Shown here: positions 62,381 to 64,000 of the stretch, piece by piece
Position numbering within the stretch: position 1 is the stretch's first letter
How the letters are laid out: every line of letters starts with the position of its first letter
Made by a program: the position numbers and the translations under genes
The notes under the pieces: generated by a model
What the model was told of the DNA's origin: nothing
Databases searched by the model: none
Seen by the model: the letters and a program-made list of their open reading frames with translations, nothing else
From: Terrimonas sp937888905
Lineage (GTDB): Bacteria; Bacteroidota; Bacteroidia; Chitinophagales; Chitinophagaceae
Assembly: GCA_937888905.1 (NCBI GenBank)
Contig: CALATA010000022.1
Coordinates: 62,001-126,000, forward strand
DNA length: 64,000 bases
Direction: 5' to 3'

Positions 62381-63625
62381 ATGGCAATCAATCTTATCGA
62401 AGCATTCCAGGAGTTCAAGGATGCGGAAAATATTGACCGTCCCACGATGATGAAAGTGGTAGAGGATGTGTTCAAGACCCTGCTGCGCAAAAAATTTGGT
62501 AGCGATGATAACTTCGACGTGATCGTGAACGCAGAGAAAGGTGACCTCGAGATCATCCGCCACCGCCTGATCGTGGAAGACGGACAAGTAGAAGATCCCC
62601 TGGCCCAGGTTGGTTACCAGGACGCCATCAAAGTTGAACCCGACTTTGAAGTAGGCGAAGATCTGTACGAAGAGATTGACCTGTACGATTTCGGACGCCG
62701 CGCCATCCTGGCCGCCAAACAAACACTGGCCAGCCGTATCGGTGACCTGAAAAAGAACGTTCTTGCCAAGAAATATGAAGGACGCATCGGAGAAATCATC
62801 AGCGCCGAAGTTTACCAGGTATGGAAAAAAGAAATCCTCCTGCTCGACGAAGAAGGCAACGAACTGATCCTCCCCAAAAGCGAACAAATCCCACAGGATT
62901 ACTTCAAAAAAGGTGAAAATATCCGCGCCGTTGTGAAGAAAGTGGACATGAAGAATAATAACCCCGTTATTATCCTCTCCCGCACTTCACCCGACTTTTT
63001 GGCCAAGTTGTTGGAGATAGAAGTTCCCGAAATCTTCGACGGCCTGATCGTTATCAAACGTATCGTCCGCGATCCGGGAGAACGCGCCAAAGTAGCCGTA
63101 GAATCTTACGACGACCGCATCGATCCCGTAGGCGCCTGCGTGGGTATGAAAGGTAGCCGTATCCACGGTATCGTCCGCGAACTGAAAAACGAAAATATCG
63201 ACGTGATCAACTGGACCAGCAACACACAGTTGCTTATCCAGCGCTCCCTGACACCAGCCAAGATCACTAATATGGAACTCGATGCAGAGAAAAAACACGC
63301 CAACGTGTACCTCCGCCCCGATCAGGTGTCACTGGCCATCGGCCGCCGCGGTGTAAACATCAAACTCGCGAGCGAACTGACCGGCTATGAACTGGACGTA
63401 TTCCGCGACAACGAAGGCGAAGAAGAAGAATTTGACGTTGACCTGGAAGAATTCAGCGACGAAATTGAAACATGGGTGCTCGATGAACTGAAACGCGTGG
63501 GTTGTGACACGGCCCGCAGCGTACTCAACCTGACACCGGAAGAACTGGAACGCCGTACCGATCTGGAAAAAGAAACTATTTCCGAAGTACGCCGTATTCT
63601 GCAGGCCGAACTCGAAAGCGAATAA
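62381..63625 (+). CDS. nusA: Transcription termination/antitermination factor NusA
   Basis: 414 residues, N-terminal RNA-polymerase-binding domain (INLIEAFQEFKDAENIDRP), S1 domain (YEGRIGEIISAEVYQVWKKE), KH1/KH2 with GACVGMKGSRI and SLAIGRRGVNIKLA. A short acidic linker and one helix-hairpin-helix-like end (NLTPEELERRTDLEKETI) follow. Central to pausing, termination and antitermination. Confidence 0.96.
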   Translation: MAINLIEAFQEFKDAENIDRPTMMKVVEDVFKTLLRKKFGSDDNFDVIVNAEKGDLEIIRHRLIVEDGQVEDPLAQVGYQDAIKVEPDFEVGEDLYEEIDLYDFGRRAILAAKQTLASRIGDLKKNVLAKKYEGRIGEIISAEVYQVWKKEILLLDEEGNELILPKSEQIPQDYFKKGENIRAVVKKVDMKNNNPVIILSRTSPDFLAKLLEIEVPEIFDGLIVIKRIVRDPGERAKVAVESYDDRIDPVGACVGMKGSRIHGIVRELKNENIDVINWTSNTQLLIQRSLTPAKITNMELDAEKKHANVYLRPDQVSLAIGRRGVNIKLASELTGYELDVFRDNEGEEEEFDVDLEEFSDEIETWVLDELKRVGCDTARSVLNLTPEELERRTDLEKETISEVRRILQAELESE

Positions 63626-63738
63626 AAACGCTTCCCGACCACTGCCTGTAAGCGCAGCGATGCAGCTTTCCGGTGCAGCCCGGTGCCTTATTGAACCCGT
63701 GTGAGAGCATTTGACTTTATAGACTATAAATAAACTGA

Positions 63739-64000
63739 ATGTCAGAAACAACCACATTACGATTAATGGCTGCGGCCAAAGAGTTCAACATCGGTAAAGA
63801 AACCCTTGTGAACTTTTTGGTGGGGAAAGGCTTCAATCAGGATGACCTTAAACCGACCTCGAAGCTGACCGAGGAGATGTACCGTGCCCTGCAAACGGAG
63901 TTTCAGAGCGACAAGGCCGCGAAAGAAAAAAGCGACCGGGTAGATCTTCCCAAAGGCAACATCGCTGAGCCGCGCAAGAAGAAAGAAGAAGCAGAAGTCC
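63739..64000 (+). CDS. infB: Translation initiation factor IF-2 (3' end cut)
   Basis: 87 codons from MSETTTLRLMAAAKEFNIGKETL, the IF-2 N-terminal domain of Bacteroidota type (LVNFLVGKGFNQDDLKPTSKL), followed by a Lys/Glu linker, cut by the window end. It is in the usual rimP-nusA-infB order. Confidence 0.94.
   Translation, partial: MSETTTLRLMAAAKEFNIGKETLVNFLVGKGFNQDDLKPTSKLTEEMYRALQTEFQSDKAAKEKSDRVDLPKGNIAEPRKKKEEAEV

Overview
The window looks like a chromosomal segment of a Bacteroidota bacterium, most likely Chitinophagaceae-like. Evidence: a DUF4834 gene next to rimP-nusA-infB, a secreted lyase with a type IX secretion (T9SS) sorting tail, LytS/LytTR signalling, many SPII lipoproteins, class-specific -7 boxes (TAnnTTTG), TonB-C-like repeat domains and very few Shine-Dalgarno sites. 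I name no species.

Left part (1-31 kb): mostly ordinary single-gene units. These include secreted or lipid-anchored proteins, a LytS/LytTR pair, exonuclease III, DUF72, a lytic transglycosylase, an M48 protease, SDR and AraC genes, two methyltransferases, a Fic-fold protein that has lost its catalytic motif, a Crp/Fnr regulator, a large T9SS pectate-lyase-like protein and a three-domain TonB-C-like protein. Two places stand out. At 2.74-3.21 kb there is an array of about 40-bp tandem repeats beside a GIY-YIG nuclease gene whose 3' tail contains the repeat core in inverted orientation. At 25.1-25.6 and 28.5-29.0 kb there is a segmental duplication that made two PTH2-like paralogues and a truncated lipoprotein copy.

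Accessory part (about 31.5-46.1 kb): gene debris, then an AT-rich stretch. It carries a three-gene operon (36580-40073) with the architecture of an ABC three-component (ABC-3C) conflict system: a PD-(D/E)XK-like protein with a GD..IEG..FQCYCP signature, a small winged-helix-like middle protein, and a Rad50/SMC-like ATPase with a CPAC zinc-hook motif. A 13-bp-arm inverted repeat sits six bases before the first start codon. Next come a decayed IS481-type insertion sequence, a membrane-anchored KAP NTPase, an ORF6N pseudogene and a broken tyrosine recombinase next to the 3' end of tRNA-Asn(GUU). The whole reads as a decaying integrated island with defence cargo.

Right part (46-64 kb): an imuA-imuB-dnaE2 mutagenesis cassette with a palindromic operator over its -7 box; an ArsR plus double-SRPBCC pair under a 30-bp perfect palindrome; a sulfation and oxidation cluster (APS kinase facing sulfotransferase, PKHD dioxygenase and Rieske protein); hflX; a MarR-GNAT fusion; an outer-membrane barrel protein; HigBA remnants; a CAU tRNA; DUF4834; and the rimP-nusA-infB operon, preceded by a terminator-like leader hairpin and cut by the window end. 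Short low-complexity repeats of several families recur between 49.5 and 57.1 kb.
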